DNA of 64,000 nucleotides. Source: Macrolepiota albuminosa. Lineage: Eukaryota; Basidiomycota; Agaricomycetes; Agaricales; Agaricaceae. This document shows, one piece after another, positions 35,179-44,880 of the stretch. A model generated the notes under the pieces. The model saw only the letters and a program-made list of their open reading frames with translations. It ran no database searches and was not told the origin of the DNA. A program made the position numbers and the translations under genes. How positions within the stretch are numbered: the stretch's first letter is position 1; every line of letters begins with the position of its first letter. The DNA is taken from the NCBI GenBank assembly GCA_027475525.1, contig JAMWFC010000117.1:434001-498000 (forward strand), read 5' to 3'.

Positions 35179-36204
35179 TTAGTGGATTTGCGAAAGTGAT
35201 GACACCGAGTTCTGAGTGTTCGCCTCTAGCCACTTTCGTACCTCCCTCTTATTGATCATTCCAATGATACGATTCATATCCTCGATACTTCTTTTTCGAT
35301 ACAGTCTCATCACATATCCACATACACTCCATAGATCCTCCCACGATGTGTCGAATAGTTCCCACCAGCAGTTGGGAGGCGTAGATGGAATTGAAATGTT
35401 CAGATGTCGTACAGTGAGAAGTATCGCGGCACTGACAATTGTTGGGACTTGATAAAGTGCATATACTGGTGTTTGAAGGCTAGGTGATGATGAGACGACG
35501 GTCAAAGATGATAACTGTTGAGACCCCACGCGTCGTTCAAGTATCCCCATGCGCGTGAACACGCGTCTTTACGAGATATTAGGCCAAGAACCCGCATGTA
35601 GTTGATAAGAGTGCCGTATGGTAAAACGACTTGAACATTGAACCCAAGTCTTTTCAAGATTTGCATTTCCGCGACCACCAGCGCGTCTTTGAGATCGTAA
35701 AATGTGCTGCCAAAGTAAGACATGGGGGTATATTTAAACGCCTTTCCTGAATCCTTATCGAGGGAGTGTGTTGCTCGTCGTAGTAATAAATCGTAAACGT
35801 TGATCAAATCCCTGATTCTGAGAGGGCACTCCTCCAATTTTGAGGCCAGATAGAGAGCACCCATCCCAATGTCCTGGGAGAGGATGTGCTCCAACAACCC
35901 CAAGTCATGATGCGATGCAAACTTACCCCGACACCGAATTGTTTCATGGATGTCACATACCAGAACCTCTGGAATATGATCTGTGCGGCGGCCACTGCAA
36001 CTTGTTTTCTAAGGATTGGTGTCATACAAGGGATTGGATCAAGGCCAACCACACTCACTGATTCAACAAAATACCGGCTTCGTGGATGAGTTTACAACCA
36101 TAGGCTCTGAGATCTTCTTCAAGGTCTGCAGGAATACCGTCCTCTCTTGAAGGAGTGGATTCTATCTGAGAAAGCGAAGCAAGGGGATAAAATGAAGTAG
36201 ACAT
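35179..36204 (-). CDS. Cyclin L-like protein (transcription/splicing cyclin)
   Basis: Cyclin-box protein most like cyclin L, the partner of CDK11-type kinases in pre-mRNA processing. The start at 36204 gives MSTSFYPLASLSQIEST. The first box has AGILLNQSVSVVGLDPIPCM-region sequence, LRKQVAVAAAQIIFQRFWYV, TSMKQFGV and, after an intron, DIGMGALYLASKLEECPLRI and RDLINVYDLLLRR. The RIRDLINV pattern is characteristic of cyclin L and T rather than mitotic cyclins. The second box continues with VVAEMQILKRLGFNVQVVLP and YMRVLGL. The last exon includes WWELFDTSWEDLWSVCGYVM. The RS-rich tail seen in animal cyclin L is absent. The frame seems intact. It is divergent from an RS-rich protein gene across only 65 bp. 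Confidence 0.85.
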
Positions 36205-36269
36205 TAGAGGTAGGAACTGTTTATCAGTGTTTGAATTACAAGCCTTCTCTCATCTTCAGCTCGAACTAA
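36205..36269. promoter_or_regulatory. 65-bp bidirectional promoter, cyclin L-like / RS-rich gene
   Basis: The two ATG codons are separated by only 65 bp, so transcription start sites must be very close or overlapping. There is a CT-rich patch around 36243-36260 on the plus strand. Confidence 0.4.
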
Positions 36270-38243
36270 ATGGCTAGTCTTCCCGCCAAACCCCTGGGTT
36301 CTCCTTCGCGAGACGTTCAAAGCCGCTACCGGGACGAGAGAGGCAGATGTTCACGCCTTTCTCCTCATCATGTAGACGACCGTTCATTTTCTAGACGACG
36401 GGTCTCTGGTGGAGACTCATACGCACCCGTATACGACACCAGACGAGAAACTAATTTCTATCGGAGAGATACAAATGATAGAACGCACAGTTCATGGGAC
36501 AGGCAACCGGACCTGGATGCTCGCTTCGACCGTGGTCCTTTTGACTATGACAGAGACCATCGTGACTATGACAGAGACCATCGTGACTATGACAGAGATC
36601 ATCGTGACTACGACAGAGACCATCTTGACTATGACAGAGACCGTCGTGAGTATGAACGAAGGGGCTATAACCCGAATTCCAGGTATAGGGATACGTATAG
36701 ACGGCGAGGTTCGTCCAGCACTATGGAACTCATTTATGTCTTTTTGAATGACTGTCAGACCAGCCACGATGGCGTTCGAGGTCCCCTGGTCGCCGGGACA
36801 GAAATCGGTCACGATCTCCCTATGTACCCAAAAGAGTAAGACTGGGCAATCATTCTGTGGACACCAGTCCCCGTCGTTCTTCTCCGCATAGACCTAACAG
36901 GTATTCTCGTTCTCGGAGTCGTGGTGTATCTCGACGAACTCGGTCAAGGTCCTCCCGTCCGGAACCTGCGACATTCTCAAACGTAGTCAAGACAGAGGAA
37001 GATGTGATTCAAGATCCAACAATAGTGACCCAGGACAAAGGACTATCAAAGACCACAATAACAACTTATGATCGGGAGGAATCTTACCAAGACAAGTCGA
37101 GCACAGCGCTGCCATCTCGAGATGTCCCTTTGAAACAGAAGGAAGAGGAAGACGTAAAAATGCCAACTGGTCAAGAGTTGGAATCTAAAGTAGACCAAAT
37201 CTATCCAACCGTCAAGGATGACCCTCTCGAAGGTCCGACGAGCAAGTTTATTGACCGATATCCAACCAAATCACATTCGCCAACTTCGCCTTTACCCACG
37301 TACCCCCAGCTCTCTCCCGAGAAAAAACATTCCTTCAACCTCCCTTCACATTTGGAAGGACCTCCGAGCGAAAAACGGACAAGAGAACATGAGAAACTGG
37401 AACAAAAGTTGCCCTTACTGCCGTCTCAGCACCGAGCAAGGTCGCCTTCCCCACCGAGACAGAACATGAGAAACTGGAACAAAAGTTGCCCTTACTGCCG
37501 TCTCAGCACCGAGCAAGGTCGCCTTCCCCACCGAGACAACTTCGTCAACGTGGTCCTCCTGGTCTTCTCACCCACGTCATAGATCTCGTTCACCACCAAA
37601 AGGTCCTCGTAACCATTCCTCTACCAACCCTCGAGGTCATACCACTCCTACCGGCCCCGCATCTTCTCACGCACCTGGTCCACGGGGGCAACGGCGACCT
37701 TTAACCCTCGAGGTCATACCACTCCTACCGGCCCCGCATCTTCTCACGCACCTGGTCCACGGGGGCAACGGCGACCTTTCGCTACTCCAAATTCGCTTTC
37801 TAATACTTTTCCCCAACCTCCGACCCCTCCGACCCAGAGTCCCGTCACCCCTCTGTGTCTGCTCCTGAAGACATGAAACCTACCCCTACTCAAGTACCAG
37901 AAGCTGTCAAGCTCCCATTACCAGCCATACCAATAAAACAACTACCATCAAGCCTGACTGAAGCTCTCGATTACGAGGTAAATGATCTTAATTAAATGCA
38001 ACTCAAGCTTCTGAACAACGTGCAATTGTAGGTAGCCCGTCTACAATTACAACGAGCACATTGGCCACAGATTACACGAACCTTGCAAAGGAAATCCGGC
38101 GAGCAATGCATGAACTGGACACAGCGACGATTGATCTTCATGCTGTAGAACTACGCCGCAAAGTTGCCGATGCTCAACATGAAAAAGCGCGAAATGGGCT
38201 TCTCGGCATTGATCACGTTCCAGCAGATGAGACAAGATTCTGA
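36270..38243 (+). CDS. RS/RD-rich nuclear protein with C-terminal coiled region; two duplications and a frameshift
   Basis: Probable RNA-processing protein, judged by composition. From 36270 (MASLPAKPLGSPSRDVQSRY) it is rich in Arg, Asp and Ser, with a five-unit YDRDHRD array (36543-36647). An intron of about 45 bp ends at 36753. Then RSRSPGRRDRNRSRSPYVPK and RYSRSRSRGVSRRTRSRSSR give true RS dipeptides. The middle is Pro/Glu/Lys-rich. The last part is helical: LTEALDYEVARLQLQRAH, then, one frame over, YTNLAKEIRRAMHELDTATI and VELRRKVADAQHEKARNGLL. The frame change near 38060 looks like a one-base loss. Duplications at 37384 and 37626 break the middle region. The exact family is unknown to me. 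Confidence 0.68.
36543..36647 (+). repeat. Coding minisatellite, 5 x 21 bp (YDRDHRD units)
   Basis: Five in-frame 21-bp units start at 36543, 36564, 36585, 36606 and 36627. They differ by single substitutions (CAT/CGT, ACC/ATC), unlike the perfect 77-bp duplications, so this array is likely real and evolving. Confidence 0.9.
37384..37538. repeat. Tandem duplication, period 77 bp
   Basis: Copies 37384-37461 and 37461-37538 are identical over 78 bp, in the RS-rich gene. Confidence 0.92.
37626..37779. repeat. Tandem duplication, period 77 bp
   Basis: Copies 37626-37702 and 37703-37779 are identical over exactly 77 bp, in the RS-rich gene. Confidence 0.92.
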
Positions 38244-39207
38244 AACCTGATACATTTGCCTTACAATCGACAATTCTTGGGAGGGTCGTAAAGCAAAAAC
38301 ATTAAGTGACATGAAGATAAAGGAGTAAAAATACTTACACTGCTAGTCTGACCACATCTTTGTGCATCTCTAATTTGTGACAGGATTAGACAGCTCAGAG
38401 AGCAGCAGAAGAGAAATAATGTTTCTGGAACTACAAAGGTGCTCGACGAAGTAAAGGGTGCGCGATACTGCTCAGCTTCATGTCGGCAATATAGAAGGCT
38501 TGAAGTTTCTCCCAATCAACAAATAGTGCAGAAAAATTCCCTATGCGATGTTGGAAGAGGCAAGTACGTACTAAAAACGATAAGCATTGGTGTAAAATGA
38601 CAGAGTTGTTATTCTTGTCATGCGGAGAGACGACTTCAGGAATAACGAATTGCCAGGGCTGGTCCAATGCTAAGTATTAATGCTATTAATGAGGTATCTA
38701 CTTAGATGAAGAACTCAGTAATTCGGTGGTGGCTGTTTCAGGAAAAATTCAGGCTTTGAGAGTATATTCATGACGCTTGAAATCGATCAATCTGCATGTG
38801 TCCCATTTTGCGGTCAGTCCCTATGGATAGCAAGAGATACTTATGTAATGAAGAAGTAGTCTAAGGGGCGTGTAAATATTCTTGGCATCAAAAATGATGG
38901 CGATTCTCCTTCCGTGATATCCTTGCCGTACTTTCGTGAAGTTTCTTCACACAAATGCACCTTACAGAGTCCTATGGCCGTGGATATCACACAAATGCAC
39001 CTTATATGCAGCTGGTGGTATGACTTTCCGGATTCTGTCCAGAGCCAACAACAGCACGCCCTCTACAAAACACTGTAATTATAATAAATGCGATTTTTTT
39101 AAATCAACCTGTACTCACCATACGGCACCTTACGGACCCGCGCCTTCTCTTTGATCAAAAGTCCATGATAATCTGGACCTGTCTATTCTGGAAGCTTTGC
39201 ATTTCCC
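38244..39207. other. Intergenic, about 960 bp
   Basis: No gene could be supported. A short plus-strand frame near 38385-38560 (RIRQLREQQKRNN) may be chance. An 18-bp sequence is repeated at 38947 and 38987 (period 40). Confidence 0.3.
38947..39004. repeat. Short direct repeat, 18 bp, period 40
   Basis: TCACACAAATGCACCTTA occurs at 38947-38964 and again at 38987-39004 in the promoter region of the PC-esterase-like gene. It differs in size from the 77-bp class. Confidence 0.7.
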
Positions 39208-40836
39208 ATGCTCCCTACTTCAACACGTCTCGCTCTGGTGATAATTCTTGGCGGCTTTCTATACTTCATATTGTCTCCGGCACCTCGAGAGCCGCCTAAG
39301 CCAGTCCTTAATCTACAACATATTCAAATTTATAATTTCACGGAACCAAAGGACAACTGGTGTCAACCAGACGAGTGTGCATCGGGTCGCTGGGAACCTC
39401 GGCAGCCCCCATTCACGTCACTCGAGCAATTCCAGGAAGCATACGCTAATCGATTAGATGTCCTGTGGAAAGGATGTAGTGCCATTCCAGACCCAAACTT
39501 GGGATCGAAAAAAGTGTCGACCAAAGGTTCAGTCGACCAAGTACGCTTGATGCAGGTGATGAACTGGACTTGGACGCCTTATGTCGGTAAATTGAGAGAA
39601 TGGGATGCCGAGGAATTCATGGTCAGGTTATTGAAAAGCCCTGGTGGTCTCATTTTAATCGGCGGTGAACAAGATGTTACCATCTTTTTTCTTCCAAAAC
39701 TGATGCACTTTAGACTCCGTAACTCAAGAACACAATCACGCGCTGGGGTACTTACTCAACCAAGCCAACCTAGACTTTGACCGTAACTCACCTCATTTGC
39801 CGATGTACGACCATAAAAATGTGCAACAGTTGCTTCTCAAGCCCCACGATCCTCTCACGCGGAAGGTTCTTGAACGGGCGGGCGTGCCTGAGTCACGGTT
39901 GGAACGACCAGTCGTAACGATGCTCGAGGAGCACATGCTGATCGGACAACGCGATATCCGAGCCATTACCGAGCCGCTAGGAGCATCAAAAGACTATTAC
40001 TGGTATCATAATTTTCAGCGTGTACCAGGCTGGGAGAAGTATGTGGCGGATGCTGTAGAACCCCGTCCAGAGGAAGAGGGGACAGTCACAGAGGATTCTA
40101 TCTTGGTGATGAACGCTGGCGCCCATGTATGTGCTCATTCATGGTTGCGTAGACCTGTTCAACGTTTTTCAGTGGTCTCGACATGAACTTGCTATGCTTC
40201 CACCGAGGCCGACGGACAAGGAAGAACAGGCGAGAGTGAAAGAAACTTACAAACAAATGGTAGAGTCTTTCGTCGCCCGTGAGTCTAAGCTCACCCGCTC
40301 TGTAGATGAGGCTCGTCATCGGGAGGATAAAACATCTCGATAGACTCTCGATTTTCTACCGCTCGACGTCGCCGGGACACCCTGCTTGCGAGAAGAGCGC
40401 AGATCCATACAGCAATGGGATAGTCGCACGAGATGCTGAGAAGGACATCACACCACGGCTCAAAGCCCAGGTTGAGGGAGAAGTGAAACAGCAACGTGCA
40501 CGGTGGGATTGGGATCTATTTGAAGTACACAACGAACTTTGGAGGAAAGCAATTGACCGCCTAATGCGGGACCGTGCGCAGCGAAAGTCAAGAACGAACA
40601 TGGCACTGGGCGCGAAGTGGTATTACTTGGATCTGTGGAGCTTGAACCTTCAGCGCCCGGATGCTCACTCAGAACCAGGGATTGACTGCTTGCATTGTGA
40701 GCTCCTGCTGCAAAATATCAGGAAGATTTGCACATTTATTTGTTATCCAGGGTGTTTGCCATCAGTGCTAAATGACTGGACATTGCACCTGTATCACAAT
40801 CTTTTCCTCAAATCGATCTCCAGAGAAGATGATTGA
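39208..40836 (+). CDS. Type II membrane GDSL/PC-esterase-like protein (possible polysaccharide acyl transferase or esterase)
   Basis: Starts MLPTSTRLALVIILGGFLYF at 39208: a short cytoplasmic end, then a signal anchor, so the domain should face the Golgi lumen. Next come WCQPDECASGRWEPRQPPFT and LLKSPGGLILIGGDS, the last reached by splicing across 39671-39711 and forming the GDS nucleophile motif, followed by VTQEHNHALGYLL. Later parts are SILVMNAGAHWSRHELAML, YRSTSPGHPACE, and near the end KWYYLDLWSLNLQRPDAHSE and GIDCLH spliced to WCLPSVLND, giving a late D..H pair. This matches the PC-esterase/TBL architecture. Such proteins modify cell-wall or capsule glycans; the substrate is inferred only from the family. 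The frame is intact. Confidence 0.78.
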
Positions 40837-41190
40837 TAAAATCTTTTGAAGTTATAGCAATGTCGTGGTTTGATTTAGCAGACTGACAGTCTTGTTACAT
40901 CGGCCAACTTACCTCAATTTTACTCATAGACAATGTCAAGACGCCATTTATCACCACAATGCGACAAAACTCATGCTTTATTAGTGATTTTTTGAGTGTC
41001 ATTTGTGGCGGTCATGATAGATGTGTGGCTCCAGCTGGTTGGTACACGTGCCACAGAGTAGAACACGGGTATTATCGATTGGTTGATACGCCTACAATTT
41101 TACTTGGGCATTGGTTTACAGTCAATATGAGTCCGCTTGGGGTCTATTGGAACTGAGCAGTAAAAGCCAAGATCCTAGTCAAACACGGAT
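40837..41190. other. Intergenic, about 350 bp
   Basis: 3' region of the PC-esterase-like gene, AT-rich. No coding signal. Confidence 0.3.
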
Positions 41191-41628
41191 TCAAACCAGA
41201 TATAGGAGCAGTGATGCAAAGGACAAACCTGCATCGCCTTGAACAGATGTTTGGAACTCATTTGCAGCTTCAAGTAAGACATTAGTCGTGATATGTACGC
41301 TACGTGAATATTGCAACGAGGAGCCCACCATGATGCAATCCTGCCTTGGAACACCGCCTTTCCGACAAATCTCCGACACTTGACTGTCCCTCTCACTGTC
41401 AAAGGCATAATCGGCGGCTGGGTTATGCTTGAAATGGAGGTATTGAGTCCAGCTATGTGCTTCGCCTGAAAGACTTACAGCAATAAAGGACTTGAGGAGA
41501 TTGCTGGCTTCCCTGGAAACACGAGCTTTATCCTCCTTTGATGCGGGCATGGCGTGAAAACTGTATAAAGTCAAAATATCTTCCAAGCTTTTGTCCGTTG
41601 GGGGTGCCAAAATGACGTCACGGCACAC
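41191..41628 (-). CDS. Small hypothetical protein, uncertain model
   Basis: An open frame on the minus strand includes MPASKEDKARVSREASNLLK (Met at about 41550) and HNPAADYAFDSERDSQVSEI, which looks like real protein. A GTAAGT donor inside suggests that an intron removes the stretch between these two parts. The leftmost part is less convincing and may be another intron with a CTAAT branch site. No family recognised. It lies about 100 bp downstream of the PDX1 stop on the same strand. Confidence 0.35.
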   Translation of the reverse strand: MCRDVILAPPTDKSLEDILTLYSFHAMPASKEDKARVSREASNLLKSFIAVSLSGEAHSWTQYLHFKHNPAADYAFDSERDSQVSEICRKGGVPRQDCIMVGSSLQYSRSVHITTNVLLEAANEFQTSVQGDAGLSFASLLLYLV

Positions 41629-41727
41629 GACTATCTAAGCTAGATTTTTTTGTACAACTAGATCCGTTCCTTTTCCAATATTATACCACTATCTTTAGTA
41701 GAATACAAATATGGGGGATTTCGTTTT

Positions 41728-43355
41728 TTAGTTTCCACGTTTGGCCAAAAGACCACCTTTGATGTCCGGTTCACTAAATTGTTTCGTATATATCAGGCCA
41801 AAACTGACAAAGCGATCAATGAGGGTTTTCTTACATCGTCAGTCCAACCATCGCAGCTCCCAAATCTTCTGACACCTCTGCCAAAATCTTCGGATTATTG
41901 TAATGAGTAACCTAATCCAGCAAAGTAAAAGTTGAGCGTCGCACATCAGCAATACACAATCGACACTCTTACCGCTTGAACAATCGCGCGTGCACGTTTC
42001 GCGGGATCACCCGACTAGAACAAGTGCATCGATTCAGTTTAGTCGGCAAGGGGGCATAAGATAGTAACCAACGTGGAAGATACCAGACCCAACAAACACT
42101 GTCAATTAATCTCTCAAAAACTGACTTGGAAGAGATGCTACTTGAGCTTACCTCCATCACAACCAAGCTGCATCATCAACGCTGCATCGGCTGGAACAGA
42201 TATATGAGATCTGTGATACCACAATGAATTCATGGACAATGATGCGCACCAGGGGTAGCGATTCCACCAGCAGCAAAATTTACCACAGGAAGATGCTTCA
42301 GCCTTGCTGTCTCCTTGAGAAGATGGAACGGGGCCTTGATCTCTTTGGCAAACAAATACAACTCTTCCTCGTTCATGACACTTGCACGTCTGATCTGGCT
42401 CTGAACAGTGCGCGAGTGGCGGACAGCCTCAACGACGTTGCCCGTTCCTGCTTCACCCTTGGTACGGATGAACGCAGCACCCTCGGAGATGCGACGCAGT
42501 GCCTCGCCAAGGTCTCGGGCACCACATACAAAGGGAACCTTGAACGAGTGCTTATTGATATGGTAGTCATCGTCCGCAGGAGTCAGCACCTCCGATTCGT
42601 CGATATAGTCCACGCCGACAGCTTGTAGAATCTGAAATTAAAAATCAGTGAGCTCAGCAGCAAGCGAGCGTCAATATCGTTTCAGATTTACCTGAGCTTC
42701 GACGAAATGCCCGATTCTAACTTTGGCCATCACAGGAATCGTTACAGCGTCGACAATCTCCTTAATCATTTTGGGGTCGCTCTAAAACATTTCATTTAGA
42801 TATTTTGGGACCCGAATCATATGGATTGTGACACACCATGCGCGCTACGCCGCCTAGATTCAAAGTTATGATTCAATATGAATAAAACAGGAGTTCATCA
42901 GGCAATGTACCTTCTGCTCGGATGTCAGCTGGGACACGCTCCAGTGCCATGACTGCACAAGCGCCGGCTTCTTCGGCGATGCGCGCCTAAACGTAATGTC
43001 AGAATATCTATCCATGCGTAGGCTGGATACGATACTACCTGCTCGGCGTTAACGACATCCATGATAACTCCACCCTATGAAATAGTTAATCATCAGCGTA
43101 ATGACAGACCATCAGATTGTTATATCAACCTTCAACATCTGAGCAAGACCCGATTTGACCTACACAACAGGAATAAAAAAAGGCACAATGAGCAGAGTTC
43201 AGCGACTATCTCATGATTATATTTACCCCAAAAGTACCAAGACTGTTACCACCTTCCCGCTGCGCAGAACGTGCAGGCGCAGTGGAAGGTGTACCGGATG
43301 CCCCCGCACCCCTGGGGACTTCCTGAATAGACGGAGTCGCGATGGGAGTAGACAT
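41728..43355 (-). CDS. SNZ1: Pyridoxal 5'-phosphate synthase subunit PDX1/SNZ
   Basis: Synthase subunit that makes vitamin B6 (PLP) from ribose 5-phosphate, glyceraldehyde 3-phosphate and ammonia supplied by the PDX2/SNO glutaminase, which is not in this window. The start at 43355 gives [18 protein letters not shown]. Exons then encode [20 protein letters not shown] (first catalytic Lys region), [99 protein letters not shown] and [21 protein letters not shown] last exon ends [10 protein letters not shown] before TAA. Small exons around 42800-43150 interrupt the N-terminal barrel. The frame is intact and all hallmark blocks are present. Confidence 0.94.
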
Positions 43356-43761
43356 GATGATAAAAAGACGACAAAATCTCCGAGGCAAAATGATCGTTCC
43401 GTGCCCCTAACCTTAACCTTGATATAAAACTCAAGGCTCAGACAAAAACTTGAAAAAAGGGTGTAGTAGGGGTGTGAGGGATGTTTCTGTGTCGATTATG
43501 ACACATGCAACGTTGCTAACGTTAGTACTTGATTAGCACCAGTTAATTGGCATATAGACTGAACCGGGGTGGTAAATCCATTTGTGTTAGTGTCAAATAA
43601 GTCAAGTTTGCTTAGAGGTGCGGCAGCCATGGGTTGGGCGAAGATTGTTTATGCTTTCATGGTGCTAGACTTTCCACGGTGAGTGACAGTGCGAATTAGG
43701 TATGAGTAGTGCTAAGTGGACAGCGAATGAGAGCAAGAATGTTCATAAGAAAGGATACACG
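43356..43761. other. Intergenic, about 400 bp
   Basis: Region upstream of PDX1 and downstream of mL49. Nothing coding seen. Confidence 0.3.
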
Positions 43762-44126
43762 TCAAAATCCCTTCTCTTGGAGGAATTTAACCACGTCATT
43801 CTTCCACCGACCGCCCTTGATGATGATGTTTGAACGTTGAACGTCGACCTGGATGCGGGCTGCCTCTGGAGAGTCTTTTGTGAAAAGATTACGAGCGAGA
43901 TCGGATGCGAGTGCCTTGGGGGGTGTGAGCAGGAGAAAAGACTTGGGAAAGAAATAGACCTGACATCAGGCTCGCCGTCAACGTTGCGGACGAGAACTAG
44001 GTAGCGAGTACCGCCATTGCGGACGTCTGTGTAGACGGGGAGGTTGCCGCGTGAGTTGCGGGGGACGAAGTAGGGGTAGCGGATGGGTTTTGGTGCGGCA
44101 GTGGAGATGAGACGGCGGGGCAGCAT
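43762..44126 (-). CDS. IMG2: Mitochondrial large-subunit ribosomal protein mL49
   Basis: Component of the mitochondrial 54S ribosomal subunit. The start at 44126 gives MLPRRLISTAAPKPIRYPYF, a basic presequence running into the family signature YFVPRNSRGNLPVYTDV. NGGTRYLVLVRNVDGEP follows. After a roughly 50-bp intron come ARNLFTKDSPEAARIQVDVQ and SNIIIKGGRWKNDVVKFLQE, ending near KGF. The length of about 105 residues fits IMG2/mL49. It is divergent from a small gene at 44285 with about 160 bp between the starts. Confidence 0.9.
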
Positions 44127-44284
44127 TGTGCGGACGCGGAAGACAGAGATTGATCGAAAAATAAATGTGGCGCCCTTGTGACGACTGATCAGGATTAGAC
44201 CCATTTACTCCAGTCGGTAGTACCTTACTCAGGTTGTGAATATATAAACCATCCATAGCAACTTTCAATTGCTTTCAATTGCCA

Positions 44285-44626
44285 ATGTCCCACTTTCAAT
44301 TCTGTTCCAAGTCTCCAGCCTCGCCCTCCCCCTCAGACTCCAGCTCCTCCTCTCCAGAGCCTGCCCACGTCGTCTGCAACCCGCCCCTCGTCGCCCCAAG
44401 ACCCCTTCCGTACCACTCCCCCTCGTTCCTCCAGTTCGAGCTCCCCGATCTCGACCAGGATCTCTCTCATCCCCCATATACCATTAACCGTGCTCCTAAA
44501 CGTAGGCACCCATCCGACCTCTTCATCGAGCAGCCTGTTCACAAGAAGCGTGCTCTTCCCATTCAATCCCCTTCGCACCGCCCCGAGCGCGCACACAGGA
44601 AACGCAGAGTGGCCACTCACACCTAG
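44285..44626 (+). CDS. Small Ser/Pro- and Arg/Lys-rich hypothetical protein
   Basis: Single-exon frame of about 113 codons from ATG 44285 (MSHFQFCSKSPASPSPSDSS). The N-terminal half is Ser/Pro-rich. The C-terminal half is basic with possible nuclear-localisation clusters (APKRRHP, VHKKRA, RAHRKRRVATHT). No family recognised. The minus strand here is also open but looks like an antisense shadow. A real nuclear protein is plausible, unproven. Confidence 0.4.
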   Translation: MSHFQFCSKSPASPSPSDSSSSSPEPAHVVCNPPLVAPRPLPYHSPSFLQFELPDLDQDLSHPPYTINRAPKRRHPSDLFIEQPVHKKRALPIQSPSHRPERAHRKRRVATHT

Positions 44627-44880
44627 TCGCTAAAAATAGCACACGTGCATCAGCCCCTGTACTTCAGTAAATCATCCGCTCAACGTTCAAGCCACCCATA
44701 CACCGAAACCCATTACACTCAACTGAAATCCATTCCTACAATGCTGCTACTATAGCGCCGCTACTGATAGCCCCGAAACAACCACACATAACACTAGTTC
44801 CTGACATGTTACATGCCAGATACAGTTCTACCGAGGGCAATCACTTCACGGCACACACACATTCAAACTACCCAATCACA

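Noticed and set aside
12072..37779. The 77-bp direct repeats as a CRISPR array or a new mobile element
   Set aside because: Units have unrelated sequences, occur only as adjacent pairs, have no spacers or terminal motifs, and share only their length.
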